From Haliotis asinina (taxonomy: Eukaryota > Mollusca > Gastropoda > Lepetellida > Haliotidae), in assembly GCF_037392515.1 (NCBI RefSeq), contig NC_090288.1, positions 7,557,501 to 7,621,500 of the forward strand: DNA of 64,000 nt, written 5' to 3'. Within the stretch, counting starts at the first letter, position 1; each line of letters begins with the position of its first letter. The position numbers and the translations under genes were made by a program. Shown here in pieces: positions 1 to 11,780 of this stretch. The notes below the pieces were generated by a model. The model saw nothing but the letters and a program-made list of their open reading frames with translations, was not told the origin of the DNA and searched no databases.

Positions 1-439
1 GAATTATTGGTATGTGAAATGATATTATGTCACTGGGGTTTTTGAAAACGATATTGGCTCACATCCATCGACTTGAGCCGATTGGAAAGAACAAACATGA
101 GCAAACTGATGGCATTAAGGATCATTAGCGTTCAGGTCGATCAAGAGTGACAACTCCTTAGAAAGATACAGTCATGCTCAGATCACAAGACTTAATCCAG
201 TTATGTCAAATAGCGTGTCAAAAGCTTGTGGATTCGATCTCGCCGTTTGTGCAATGAAAAGGTAATCATTTTAGTTTGATGAAGGGTGTATAACGTTGCA
301 TATGAAAAGAGACAGTGTCAATATCAATCAACATTTGGAGGCCACACATACGTTCCCGTTCCGGGTGGTTTCCATCTTCGATGTCTCCACTATACCACTA
401 TAGATGGATGTACCTATGGCACAACCCGATAATGTCATT

Positions 440-650
440 AATGTTCATTTTATTACCTCCCTTTGCTGGCTCCGCATTCTCACAGTAGCCAATTATCTAA
501 GCCAACGTCACAACCGAGCTTGCCGGTGTCAACGAAGATAGCGGTCACAGCTGCGAAGGTTTGTTCGCACGGCGACTTAAATTTGTGGAAATCATACTGA
601 CAAATTGACAGGTCCGAAACTTAAAAAAGTGTATATGCAAGAACTCCTTG
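440..650 (-). mobile_element. Tc1/mariner-like element fragment
   Basis: This piece closely matches the terminal region of the transposase remnant at 30,346-31,250; both contain the same stretch around CTCCCTTTGCTGGCTCCGC and the block around GCAGCTGCGAAGGTTTGTTC. It covers only the non-coding end and the first codons, so it cannot encode a transposase. It lies inside intron 1 of lectin copy 1 and is absent from the aligned place in copy 3, so it is a later insertion. Seen: the shared sequence. Inferred: family, from the fuller copy. Confidence 0.55.
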
Positions 651-1649
651 CATCCAGTCTATAGTGGAGATTCATTGGAACTTATACGTATACGCAAGAG
701 ACATGGTCGTTTCATTTCAAGTAGTTTCACCCGAGCTGTTCCATTCTATTTCCAAACTAGGTCAGTTCATCCAATACTAGTGTTGTTCCACCCCTAATCA
801 AATCTGTCATACCCAACTAATTGAAATACTATCGAATGTTATTAATGCTTTGTCTGATTATCTTCATCAGAAATGTTTCACAAAAATCAGGTAAGTGCTG
901 TTGTGTCAGTGTTGAGATGACACATAGGACTTTCTCATCTAATCTGAAAATTTAAATGAACATTTAAATAAGTCAACACAGACTTAGACATTACACTTTG
1001 TGCCATGGCGACTGCATGTTCGGAAGATCTGCTTCTCGTCTTAAAAACCACAGGGTTCTATGTCCACTTTTGACAAATTTGAGTTAATACGCTCGGGGTA
1101 GGTTTTGGAGCATAATCTATTACTCTAGCAACTTTTTACTGTGTTTTCTTGATTTGAAGGTGTTTTTTTTTCAAGAGCATATTTCATGCGAAATCCCATG
1201 TTGTTAGTTTTCCAGTGACTAATTAGTAGGCTCTGTTTGATCACATAACCTTGAGATTTACCAATTTTGAAGTGATCTTCATATTGAAATGGGACATCTA
1301 ATTCATGTCTTGATTCTGCTTTATTTCCTTAGATATAGTCGTTATGAAAGCACAAAGAGGTTTAAACGATAAAAGCTGTGTTTTCGACACTTAAAACGCT
1401 TTGGTTTCGAGAGAGATGACGATTTCTTTGGTCAAGTGTTCTATCTCCAATCATTTTGAGAGAGTTTCGTATTTATTTTAATTCATTTGCCCTTTTCTGA
1501 TACTGGGTGCTATATCATGTGCAAAATTACAAAGAATTCGATTAAATAGTTTCGAAGACATGTTTCTCCTAAACGTCAAGATCGATTTTCTGGAAAATAG
1601 GTTTGTGTGACTTTGTACTTTGTACACTCTGGTCGTCAGAGTCGCAGTC

Positions 1650-1705
1650 TGCCTGACCCGTGAAGGTCCCGGGGTAAAACTAAACTCACTAACTCACTCA
1701 CTCGC
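1650..1705 (-). repeat. Fragment of the Haliotis-type SINE
   Basis: The block ACCCGTGAAGGTCCCGGGG followed by TAAAACTAAACTCACTAACTCACTCACT joins the two ends of the full SINE seen at 57,425-57,690, with the middle deleted. It shows the element's ACTC-type tail. Confidence 0.6.
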
Positions 1706-2059
1706 AGTCTGCCTGACAGTAATAATGATAATGATCATTGTATGCTAGGATGAAACAATCTCTAAATGGTTTGTAACTGTGTGGGGTGAAATAACCTGGG
1801 TGAAACAGTCTGGGGTGAAAATGTGCTGAGATCAGCGTGTTTAACGTCAAATAACCCGTTATAGCTCCGGAGCATTTGTAACGGGATGTTACAAATTATT
1901 TGTCAGTTGTAGTATCTGAACTGAACTGTTTCATTACTGGTAAACGTGATGAAAATGATCTAACACAAAGCGAGTGGTTTACACACAGTAAGATTAAACA
2001 TCTTTGAAATCCTTCTGACTGTTTAACTGAATTTGGTCACGATGTTACACAATTTCTTG

Positions 2060-2420
2060 CAGCGCGTGATAGTCTTCCATGTGAAATCTGAAATTTGTTT
2101 GGACAACGACATGTTATCAGATACCACCAGCCACGAGGAAATAATCAAAGACATCTTTGATAATTATTAGATCGAGCAAATCACATGAAAGAGGAGACAT
2201 TCCTCCACAACTCCTAAAGAATGCACATTCCCTTGTTGTTCATTTACATGCATTGTTTAATGTTATTTTGATTTAAGAGTATTTCCCTCTGTTTGGAATG
2301 TTGGTTTACCCGGGTTTATTCGGGGTAATAATGATCAGATTGCCTGTACGCTTTGAGCATGCATAAACATAGGTATGTAGCACTACAGGAATGCTACATA
2401 GAATGTTATCATTATCATTT
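2060..2420 (+). mobile_element. Fossil LINE reverse-transcriptase piece, copy 1 of 3
   Basis: Broken frames recall the start of a non-LTR reverse transcriptase, including a short FPS-like W-N motif region. The same degenerate piece occurs at 28,940-29,490 and 44,560-45,250, always in intron 1 of a lectin copy and in the same orientation. All bases from 1 to about 2,480 align with 44,530-45,250 apart from insertions, so this is intron of copy 1. No open frame longer than a few dozen codons remains. Confidence 0.5.
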
Positions 2421-2639
2421 CTGATACCTTATCTATAACGAGGGAACTATGTCTGATCTCAGCAATTATCGATGAATATCCGTCTTAAGTGGCATTTGGA
2501 AAACATACGCTTATATTCTTGAAAGAAGATTGCGTAGATGGGTTTAATGATTTACTGAAAGACAAGGAGAAGTAAGAAATACACCGATTATTTGTTCTAC
2601 AATAGATAATATGTTATCACTCCATACAACTGTTGGTGA

Positions 2640-2870
2640 TATATAGCCCATTTTACATTGTATTGTCCAAACTGCTTTACTCCTTTTAAAGATATCTGCT
2701 AGATAGTTTTAATCACCCAGTCTGTGATGATCTGTCCTTCGTCGACAGGGTTATATATATTATATGTATGTATTATGAATTTATAACTAGTTTCAGTTAT
2801 GATATGGCTGAAATATTGCTGATGTGACGTTATAATTAAATATTAATTAATTAATTAAATATTTTGCTTT
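2640..2870 (+). repeat. Dispersed repeat of the type ending in GATATGGCTGAAATATTGC
   Basis: Related blocks with the same order of words (GATCTACCTTCAG, TCCTTCG-TGACAGG, CACGATATGGCTG-AATATTG, CGATGTG-CGTTA) are seen at 8,690-8,870, 9,540-9,770 and 46,790-47,050. It is non-coding. The AT-rich run ATTAATTAATTAATTAAAT follows it. Confidence 0.45.
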
Positions 2871-3099
2871 TATTCATAAGTACATTTGTAGCGTAACGCA
2901 TCTTTTTTATGTTGTTTTAAATCGATTTCCTCAGGGACTTCGATATTATTCATAGAACATCATTGTTATATTTTCTACTTGAAAAGGTCCTTAGTATGGT
3001 GATCTACCTTCAGTTGTTCGTACTCTATAGCACGTATTTACATTGTCTTGTCTATATTTTTTAGTTAATATCTATTATATACTATCTGTTTTACAATCC

Positions 3100-4060
3100 T
3101 TGACAGGTGTTTATATATAGGAAAGGAAAACCAGGTTCTATGGATAGAGTTCTATATTGCAAGGTGTGCGACGTATCGATGTAGGTAGTAACACCGGTAC
3201 CGTTATCAACCAAGTGATACATAGAGTTGTAGCATGGGGATTATATATCGCGCCGCAAGTGTGTATATATAATTGCAAGGTTCATATACACTGGGTTGCT
3301 GATTAATGGTTGAGCAGAGTAGGATGATGTACAGAGTAATAGTGATTAAACAACATGTTGAATGAGTTTATACAATAGATAAGTTGATATATACTGAGAT
3401 GGTTGAAGAGAGTAGGTTGATGTACATATTGATTGGGTGTGATTACCATACACAAAAGGGGAGCATGGAAGCCAGTGGACGGGGTATGGGTGGTGATAGG
3501 CTGAGGAGATGAAATAACCTGGATCCTTGTCCATGGTCGGCTTGAGGCGCCGGATTTTTGTGGCTTCTAGAAGTTTTCTAATCTTATTGTCTGAGCGATT
3601 GGTTTCCAGGATTTGGATGTTGTCCCATAGGATGACATGGTCAGGATTGCCTTGGGTGTGGTCGACTATAGTGGATTTGGAATCTTTTTCTGGACTGAAG
3701 CTTAGTGTTCTTTAATTCGTAGTGCGAGAGGGCGAGACGTTTCACCTCTGTAAGACTCTCCATACTGACATTGAATCTGGTAGACTACTCCTGTGAGGTC
3801 TCCTTTAGTTGTTGATGGGTGGTGTCTGTGGCTTGGATGAGGTTTTGGATGGAATTGCCTTTCTGGAACAGAACATCTACACCTGCTTGCTGCTGAAGAA
3901 GTCGTCTTATCTGGTGGCTGACTGCTGGGATCCATGGGATACTTATTACGAAGTTTGCTGATTGCCGACGGGGTGCCTTAACTCTTGGGTTAAGGGTGGA
4001 TCTGATGACGATGTTACCTAACTCCTGGGGATACTGGTTATAATGAGTTAAGATATGACG
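3100..4060 (-). mobile_element. Penelope-like element 3' part with GIY-YIG endonuclease remnant
   Basis: Minus-strand translation between about 3,935 and 3,700 gives a GVVYQIQC...YRGETSRPLALRIKEH segment, the GIY-YIG endonuclease signature found at the C-terminus of Penelope-like elements (PLEs). The preceding stretch around 3,960 reads like the PLE linker (VSHQIRRLL) in another frame. At least two frameshifts and several stops separate linker, endonuclease and tail, so it is dead. From about 3,500 to 3,100 the sequence is the element's AT-rich 3' tail, recognisable because the same tail recurs in the opposite orientation at 55,630-56,010. It lies in intron 1 of lectin copy 1. Family assignment rests on the GIY-YIG motif; the clade within PLEs is not determined. 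Confidence 0.7.
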
Positions 4061-5674
4061 AAGGTTGTTTAGGTCGATTTCTCCGCCATGTCTTCACTCA
4101 TAACCAGTATCCCCGGGTGTTTAGTTACATTGAGATTTGGTTAGGTTCCTTTGCCATGAATAATGGTAACATACTGATATTTTGAAAATGTGGGTTTGTT
4201 CTGTTTCGTTTTCCGTGTCTCGGTTACAGCGAATGAGTGAAACCAGGGATTTAAGGAAAACCCTGAAAGAATTAGTGATTGTGTGACGTCAGCGTGACCC
4301 CCAGGGATTTCATGTATTACGAAAAATATTCAAAGAATTTCATGCAAGTCTTTGTCGAAATAGAGAACACCAAATATATAATGCCCAGTATAGAGTATAT
4401 GCTGATTATATTCATTTATTGGGACTAGATGTTATGACACTGGCTATTACTCTTCATTCTCGCAGTTACATCTCAATTTACATTGGTTAGAACCACAGAT
4501 ACATTCCTAGAAACATTGACCACCACAATTCGGTTCGGAAATCACAGCAGTTCGGACACTTCTTTGTCCTTTGTCACATCATTCCAACACAGAATTCATT
4601 TGAGGCGACAGTTTATCAGACGTTTATCCAATCCAAACTACTGAACTTTTACCGCAATTCACGTTTAATCCTGAGTAAATAGCGAATTCTTTTTAAGAGT
4701 CTTCATGACTTCTGATAGATTTTGTTCGACCGAAAACTTTGTATCATTGTATATTGGAAAATAGAATATTCTACTCTTTTCACATCAATGCCAGTGTTAT
4801 TAGTGTTACGTTTAACAGAAATAGGAAATAATTCTGCACATATTATGAATAGGTAAGGTGCAATAGGGTCTCCCTGTTGACATCCCCGACCCAGACTGGA
4901 AAAAAAATTAGAAATATGTCACGAGTTTATTAGAGCACTAAGGCTATTGCGAGTAAAAGTGTCCATTCTCTAAGGGAGAGGCCAAGAAATTAAATGCGTC
5001 TCCACATTTTTTCGATAAATGCCCACTCTATAAAAGTCAAATGCCGTTTACAAATCAACCGTTTCTGTGAGTTTACAGTGAGAAGAAAGTTGGTCCACGC
5101 GAAGGAAGAAGAATACCCCTATTTGCTCACCAAGTATGATGAGAAAGGGGCAAAAGAAGCACGAACTCAAGATATAATGCAGCGAGAAAATTATCTTGGC
5201 ACCCTGACATAAAGTGGTAGTTAGCCTAGAGTGTCATCAGTAACTTGCCATAGTTTTCAACTCCAATGAAGTGAACGATAAAATGAGACTCAACAGTCCA
5301 CTGTCAAAGTTACAAACATTACCTCCATACATTCACTGATATAATAAGAGGATATGTCTGTAATTGAACACCATGAAAATCATTAATTTAATTAAATAGC
5401 TTGAAATTCCCGATTTCACGCATTCCCTAGTAACATGTGTATATGTAAAAGAATAGATCATTTACCATTGTCACAACTCTGCACATTGTGACGATTCAAA
5501 GAGAAATCGAATGAACTATATTTGTGAACGCAAATCAATAGAATGTCTGTCGGTTTTGATCTTCAGCGAGTGGTGGATTAAAATGTTACATCGGTGCATT
5601 TTCATGTTACATCGGGGCATTTGAGACGATGTCCAGTCAATATATTTCTTCTTATTACATTTGAATCCCGTCGA
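4061..5674. other. Non-coding intron sequence, no gene seen
   Basis: AT-rich sequence within intron 1 of lectin copy 1. The longest frame (4,994-5,212, plus strand, 72 codons) has no recognisable domain and no paralogue in the window. I see no repeat boundary, RNA gene or terminator here. Confidence 0.4.
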
Positions 5675-6200
5675 CGTAGAGATTCTTACATGCGAAATGT
5701 AAGTTTAAATATGAAATAGTCTAGCTATTTTACTTTCAATTCCGACAGGTACGAAAATTGCCTAAGTTTGTTTTCATTAATTTAAGACCCCATTTACACG
5801 AGGCCGCGACCACTCTGCCTTCTCTCTGCGTTCTGAAGATTGCCAGGACGCCAAACCCATGTCCATGTGTATCTGCTGTGGCGTCCCTTGTGCCTTGCTT
5901 GTACGACTTAATTAAGCTGCCAGGTTTTAACATTTTAGTGGCGTTCTTGGAGCGTCTTAGTTGTCTCTCTATCCTCCCTCTGTCTTCCACTGCCTTCTAT
6001 GTACCATCATATGCAAATAACGGCGTCCGTTCAGCATTGTCTCTGACTTTTCGCCGATCATTGTGTTTTTCTTGTGCATTCATTGGCGTCCGCTCTGCCT
6101 TCTCTCGAGATAGAGATTCGTACGCGCATATTTCTTTTAAGTATGAAATAGTCTAGTTCTAGTACTTAAATTGCCTGAGTTAAGTTTTAAATAATTTATT
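5675..6200. repeat. Dispersed repeat flanked by ~100-bp duplicated host sequence
   Basis: A 330-bp element (about 5,780-6,110) has an inverted relative at 24,020-24,350; both contain CCTTGTGCCTT and TCTGCCTTCTC words and C-rich pyrimidine tracts. On both sides of it lies the same roughly 100-bp segment (GAGATTC-TAC...ATGAAATAGTCTAG...AATTGCCT), present once at the orthologous place in copy 2 (33,205-33,310). The insertion is therefore bracketed by a duplication far longer than a normal target site. A 132-codon frame crosses it on the plus strand but is pyrimidine-rich repeat sequence and not credible as a gene. Confidence 0.6.
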
Positions 6201-6328
6201 AATATACAACTTTCAAGGTCACGATATGGCTGAAATACTACCGATAGAGCTGCAAACTTTACATCACTCACTTGGCTTGTGTCTGTCTCCTGGATGTGTT
6301 TTTCTTGTGACTCTCCTTATCAGCGTAT

Positions 6329-6428
6329 GTTCAATAGTAAACATTGCAGTAATGTTCAATAGTAAACATTGCAGTAATGTTCAATAGTAAACATTGCAGT
6401 AATGTTCAATAGTAAACATTGCAGTAAT
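6329..6428. repeat. Four tandem copies of a 25-bp unit
   Basis: The unit GTTCAATAGTAAACATTGCAG plus TAAT is repeated four times without a mismatch. The matching place in copies 2 and 3 (near 33,450 and 56,285) has one diverged unit, so expansion happened only in copy 1. It sits 420 bp inside intron 1. Confidence 0.9.
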
Positions 6429-6847
6429 GTTCTAGGAGTGAGTGAGTTAATCTTTATCGTCACTTCGCCAATATTATCGTTACCAGAACAATTATTGATT
6501 ATATCATGCATGTATCAATACAATTAGAAATTAAAAAGAAACTGTTAACTGAGAACAGTAAAACACGTATCCATTTAAAACTTGTAAATGTAAAACATCT
6601 CAACTACATATAAAAAGACAATGTAAAATTGACTATAGATTGCCAATAACTGAAGGCAGGTCACCAACCTCAGGACATGAAGACTTACAGTACATTCGTG
6701 CATGGGCCCTAGCTGGACCTATACCATCTCTTCACTTGTCACCACGTTTCGCCATTTTAGCCGTAAATTAAAACAACGTATGTTCTACGGTTAAAACTAA
6801 CAGTCTCAGTTTACGTTGAATGTTTTGGGACTATTATCAAGTCTCAC

Positions 6848-7145
6848 CTGTTGTTAAGCTATAATACACAGTTCCGTTCTCGTGCTCTCCGTCTTCAGGC
6901 GACATGAACAACACGTCATGGAACTGGCACCGTCGGTGTTGCCTTCTGTAAAAAAAGGACACGCAAGCTTCGTTCTGTAGGCACAGAAATAAACATCGTT
7001 TACCACTGTAAACATTGGAAATTTCAACCGAGGCGGTGTTTGACATAACGACATGATTAAAAGCTGTCCATTTAGCTGCAAATGCCGTTGTAGTCAATGC
7101 AGGTGTATAGTTCACCAGACACAGGAAAAGTAGCGTCCGAAACAT
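6848..7145 (-). CDS. PAN/apple domain secreted protein, exon 1 (copy 1)
   Basis: First coding exon of a predicted secreted protein. Translation starts MFRTLLFLCLVNYTPA, a hydrophobic signal peptide, followed by a PAN/apple-like module with four cysteines in the pattern C-x3-C-x5-C-x11-C and the conserved segment FYRRQHRRCQ. PAN/apple domains bind proteins or glycans outside the cell; the partner here is unknown. The exon ends at a CAG|GTGAGA splice donor at 6,848/6,847 that is conserved in copies 2 and 3, leaving phase 1. In the other copies translation begins three codons earlier; here that ATG is AAG, so the next Met is used. Three codons are also missing after the signal peptide. The lectin-domain exons expected from copies 2 and 3 must lie left of the window. 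No stop or frameshift is seen, so this copy may be functional. Confidence 0.72.
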
Positions 7146-7200
7146 TGCGTCCTTCTCGGCCAGATACCAGCCACCGTATGATGATTGATGGTGGAATGAA

Positions 7201-7206
7201 TTTATA
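7201..7206 (-). promoter_or_regulatory. Possible TATA box of lectin copy 1
   Basis: TATAAA on the minus strand lies 56 bp upstream of the exon-1 ATG. The leader between (TCAATCATCA, then TGGTATCTGG) is conserved with copy 3, which suggests a transcription start near 7,175. Copy 3 has TAATAATATG at this place and copy 2 has lost the region. Prediction from position only. Confidence 0.35.
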
Positions 7207-7209
7207 TTT

Positions 7210-9815
7210 GGATATGGTCACACAATCAATTCGTTATCCGTTCATGCTGCTATTGATCTATTGCCACTGAGTTTAGCATGAGTGAAATGAGACCGTGTGT
7301 TGCCCCTTTCGCATGGTATACCTTTTGGAACATGCAAAATGAGTATGTGACTATGTTTTAAGCGCTTGAGATCTTACCTTCACATAAATTACTTTCATTG
7401 GTCAATGGCCCTTTAAAAGTTTCTCTGTCACCCCTCCCAGAATGGTGACACTTGAAAACATATATGCTGCCACGGGGACGGACATATCACCACCGGGGAC
7501 GTGTATCACTAACAATCGTATGACACCATAATATGACGAAAATGGAGTTCGAAAACCGACTTTCACATTTATCTTTTACACTAAATTGTTCGTACACTCA
7601 ACCGATTAACCATTTTATACAGCAATTATAACCTTTTCAGAGTATGTGTCACTCATTTTAAAAATCCAGGCAAGAGGCAGACGCCATTTTGTTTACATGT
7701 CATGTAGTCAGTGGCGATCTTCCAATTACAATAAGATGATATTTTGTACATTAAACATGATGGTGAGATAAATGTGTTGTATCTGTCTTCCTAGCGTGGC
7801 GTACACCAAACCATATTTCCCTGATAGAAAGGCACAACTTATAGTATAATGTGATACTTGACAGAATTTGGTTGTTTGTGAATGTTGTCTTTGATTGTAG
7901 GATGCTGATTGCACAAAATCAAGTCTAATGTCTGTGTTAGAGTATGTGAATTACGATCATCGTACCAAAAATGGACTCTGGTCTTGTCTCGTCTGTTCCC
8001 CTTGCACATCTTCCCGGCTGATCATATCAGTAAGGCATTAGATCACGTTGTGAAATGTCACTGACCTGACGTGTACACGCAAGATCTGCTCACGTAGGGA
8101 GCTGTGCACTAATATTTACCGATGGCATTGAGAGTTATGTGTCCTGCCAGGAGGGGGATTACACCGAATGTTTGCTCAATACATAAAACAGACGTAGGCG
8201 ATAGAATTTCGGTGCACTTTGGACATGTACTGAAACAATTATAGGTCGTTTGAATACATGAAATTTTAAAGAAACTTATTGAAATGGTTTCTTTGTGACA
8301 CAAGTTTACCTAAAATACCTGAGAACAAGGCACGTGTATGTGCAACGGGATACACTAGTCCAGTGGTCAACAACATGAGCATCGAAACTGGAGTAACATG
8401 ATATGTCAACCGCGAACGCCCTTACAAGTATGGGTTACTGAAGGCCGGTTCTACCCCGAATGTTCGATTGTCCTGAAAATCAGAACTTTACTTCGGTTTA
8501 TTTCATTTCATGAAACGGCAAACGCATGGATACGGCATGACCGCGACACTAGTATATATGGTCAGAAGACCGATGGTAAGCACCCACATGGAAACGTCGC
8601 TCTATGCAACAAAATAAGAAGTTGTCATCCATAAAGTTGTATGTTTCATTTTTGAGTCACGAACTTCTGGAATTACCTAAGCTGGTGTCAATCCAAACAA
8701 TTACCTCAGCTGGTGTCAATCTATAGCCTGTTTCTATGTCGTATTGTCTCCTGTAACTAACATAATTTAGATTTACACACTAGTTTTAAATTCATAACTC
8801 TGATATTCAGTTTGTTTTGATGTCCTTCGTTGACTGGATGTTTATATTTTACAGGTATGTATGTTGAAATCAAAACTCGTTTTAGTCACGAAATGAAAGA
8901 TGTGACTGTAACTCGTAACTCATGCTCTATCCAACGCGATCTTACCCAAGTAATGGCATTAATACATTATGCAAAACGGTAAAATTCGGCAAGCATATCC
9001 TCAATCGCTGCTTTATAACCGGTATTTAACGGGCACAAATTTTACCTTTTCTGTTGCCTTGTTGCACTGATGTTCTATATCAATATTAATACTGTTCAGT
9101 TGAAGCACGATAAAGTTTAATCAGGAAAGTAGTCTGTCATAATCTGACAGTGGGCCATCACCATGGATCACCAATCACGGGCTTCAAGAACGATCCCACA
9201 CATAGGCATGATGCGGGTTTTGTCACACAGGTCTCTCAGTCATGGATGTGTAAGAAAGAACAACCATCATACCCAGTCATGATAATTTTCGTCCTCCGAA
9301 ACATGTGCTCCATGAATGAATCAATACTGTATATTCGACGAAAGCTTTAAGACAACTGTAACACTCGTCCACAGATACATTTTGTGACAAATGTTCCGCT
9401 ACATCACAATATATGTAACAACTGTCCCGAAATGGACCACAGTCTTTCCCGCCAGCTGTTTCTACAATTTTCTTTTTAACACTTTCTGCGTGATCATGCT
9501 TCTTTGGAATTCATTCTTCCTTAGCTCTGCATGGAGCCTAGTATGATCTACCTTTAGTAATTGGTAATCTACAGCCCGTTTTCATATTGTATTGTCTTTC
9601 ATGGTTAAGATATTTTAGATTTTGATACTAGTTTTGAAATGATGTCTTTCATATTCTAGTTAATTCTACTGTCCTTCGCTGACAGGTTTCACAATTTACC
9701 TTTGCCACTTGTGACATTAAAGCCTGTTTTAGGCCCGATATGGCTGATAAACTGTCGATATGACTAAACATTTTAAGTCCCCCACTTTCTTATCTCTGAG
9801 ATACTAAGATACATT
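7210..9815. other. 5' flank of lectin copy 1 with scattered repeats, no gene
   Basis: Parts at 7,245-7,370 and 7,780-7,960 align with 58,915-59,160, the 5' flank of copy 3, which supports tandem duplication of the whole locus. A SINE fragment is at 8,345-8,475 (GTGGTCAACAACATGAGCATCGA). Dispersed repeats are at 8,690-8,870 and 9,540-9,770. The frames at 8,398-8,634 and 9,150-9,350 have no recognisable domain. Confidence 0.5.
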
Positions 9816-9894
9816 ATAACACGTCACAATTTAATTCTGGACTCACAAAAGTCCAGAAACTCTCAGCACTGTGGCCACTCTCTCACAGGGGATT

Positions 9895-11400
9895 TCGCAA
9901 AATTAAACATACAGCTGTTATGTATATGTGCTAAGGATGAAAAAATGAAAAAAAATTTTTTCGAAAACTCAAAATTTAAACTCGCTCGCCCATGGGCACG
10001 CCCATGGGCGAACAGTGGCCAATGGGTAGGCCCATGGGCAGGCCCATGGGCGAAAGTGTTTAATTTCATCCAGAATAAATGTTTTGGAGGTTGTAAATGA
10101 ATGAAAAAATGTTGATAAGTATCATGACACAAATTTCAGCTTGTTGTGACTTGACTCTGCTAACTGACAGCGATTTTAAAAAATCTCGCCCATGGGTGAA
10201 AAACATATTGGCCCATGGACGAGAATAATTAATTTCATTGAAACTACATGTTTTTTTCCAGGCTTTGCAGCTTTTCAGTGAATGAACGTGTATTTATTAT
10301 TGTCTTGACACGAAATTAAGCTTATTTTGACTTAATTCGGCTAATTAAGAGTGATTTTTCAAAAAGTCTCACCCATGGGCGAAAACCATTTGGCCCATGG
10401 GTGAGAATATTTACTTTTACTCAAAATTCACCTTTTCCCATGTTTTGGAGGTTGTGAATGGATGAAAGTATGTTCATAAGTATCATGTCACAAAATTCAA
10501 CCCATTTTGAATTAATTCCGTTAATTTAGAGCTATTTAACAAAATCTCACCCATGGGCGAAAAACATTTTGGCCCATGGGCGAGAATATTTCCTTTTACC
10601 CCCAAACCCATCTTTTCCAATATTTGGAGGATGTAAATGAATGAAAGTACATTTATGAGTATCATGACAGAAATTTCAACTCATTTTGACTTAATTCCTC
10701 TAAATGAGAGCAATTTGAAAACTCTCGCCCATGGGAGAAAGACATTTTGGCCCATGGGCGAGAGTATTTGCCTTCACTCAAAATACATCTTTTCCTGTGG
10801 TTTGGAGGTTGTAAATGAATGAGGATATATTTATGAGTAACATGGCACAAAATCCAACTCATTAGGACTTAATTCTGCTAATTGAGACCGATTTTCAAAA
10901 ACATCTCGCCCATGGGCGAAAAACATTGGGTCCATGAGCGAGAATATTTCCTTTTCACTCCAAATACATCTTTTGTAATGTTCTGGAGGATGTAAATGAA
11001 TGAAAGTGCCATTGTGAGTATCATGACACAAAATTCAACTGATTTTGACTTACTTTTGCGAATTCAGGAAGATTTTTAAAAATATGCCAGAATAATTACT
11101 TTTACTCAAAATACATCTTTTCCTGTGTTTTGGAGGTTGTAAATGAATGACGATGTATTTGTAAGTATCATGGCACAAAATTCAACTCATTTTGACTTAA
11201 TTCTGCTAATTTTGTAACAAGTACAAGAATCTGGACTTCCACTTAAATTTTCATAGCTTTTTTTATTGTCTTGGGGGTTGTAAATTTATGAATGAAAGTG
11301 TGTTTATAAGTATCACGACAAAAAAATGAAATCATTCCGGTCTTAATTCGACTAATCTCGCTCGTGGACGAAAATATTTTTGTTTGCTTGTTTTCTTTAT
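9895..11400 (+). repeat. 180-bp satellite array with paired palindromic boxes (left arm)
   Basis: About nine tandem units with starts spaced 178-183 bp (box positions 10,185; 10,368; 10,546; 10,724; 10,905). A typical unit carries CTCGCCCATGGGCG, about 12 bases, then GCCCATGGGCGAGA, followed by an AT-rich body with GGAGGTTGTAAATGAATGA and CAACTCATTTTGACTTAATT. Each GCCCATGGGC is itself a perfect palindrome and the pair forms a longer hairpin. Units nearest the spacer (after about 11,080) have lost the boxes. Short frames in this array are repeats of one another and not genes. Confidence 0.88.
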
Positions 11401-11454
11401 TTTGCAAACATATGGTTTAAAAATAGATGAAATTCGAATGAAAATTCAGTTTAA

Positions 11455-11780
11455 TTTCGTGAGTTTAGTTTTATGTCGCACTCAGCAATATCCCAACAAT
11501 ATGGCGGCGGTTTGTAGATAATCGAGTTTGGATCAGACAATCCAGTGATCAACAGCATGAGCATCGACCTGCACAATTGGGAACTGATGACATGTGTCAG
11601 CAAACGTCAGCGAGCCTGACCACCCGATCCCGTTAGTCACCTCTTACGACAAGCATAGTCGCCTTTTATGGCAAGCATGGGTTGTTGAAGCCCTCTTCTA
11701 CTCGTTAATTAGCGTAGAGACAGGTCCTGCTATTCACGGGTCCCGAACACAGAGCTTTACTTCCAGCAACATATAACAGT
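11455..11780 (+). mobile_element. SINE in left arm with odd 3'-side replacement
   Basis: SINE of the family seen in full at 42,457-42,726, here with AATATGGCGGCGG, GATCAACAGCATGAGCATCG and CCCGATCCCGTTAGTC words. Where the family has CCCCGGGACCTT this copy carries CGTTAATTAGCGTAGAGACA plus GGTCCTGCTATT, a block also found at 15,610-15,644. The right-arm copy at 18,640-18,880 lacks this block. Confidence 0.7.

Noticed and set aside
5758..6156. A 132-codon plus-strand frame that looks like a small cysteine- and leucine-rich protein
   Set aside because: It lies in a dispersed repeat with an inverted relative at 24,020-24,350 whose frames are broken.
9895..11400. A CRISPR-like array, because of regular repeats
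   Set aside because: Units are contiguous 180-bp satellites without unique spacers, in a eukaryotic genome.
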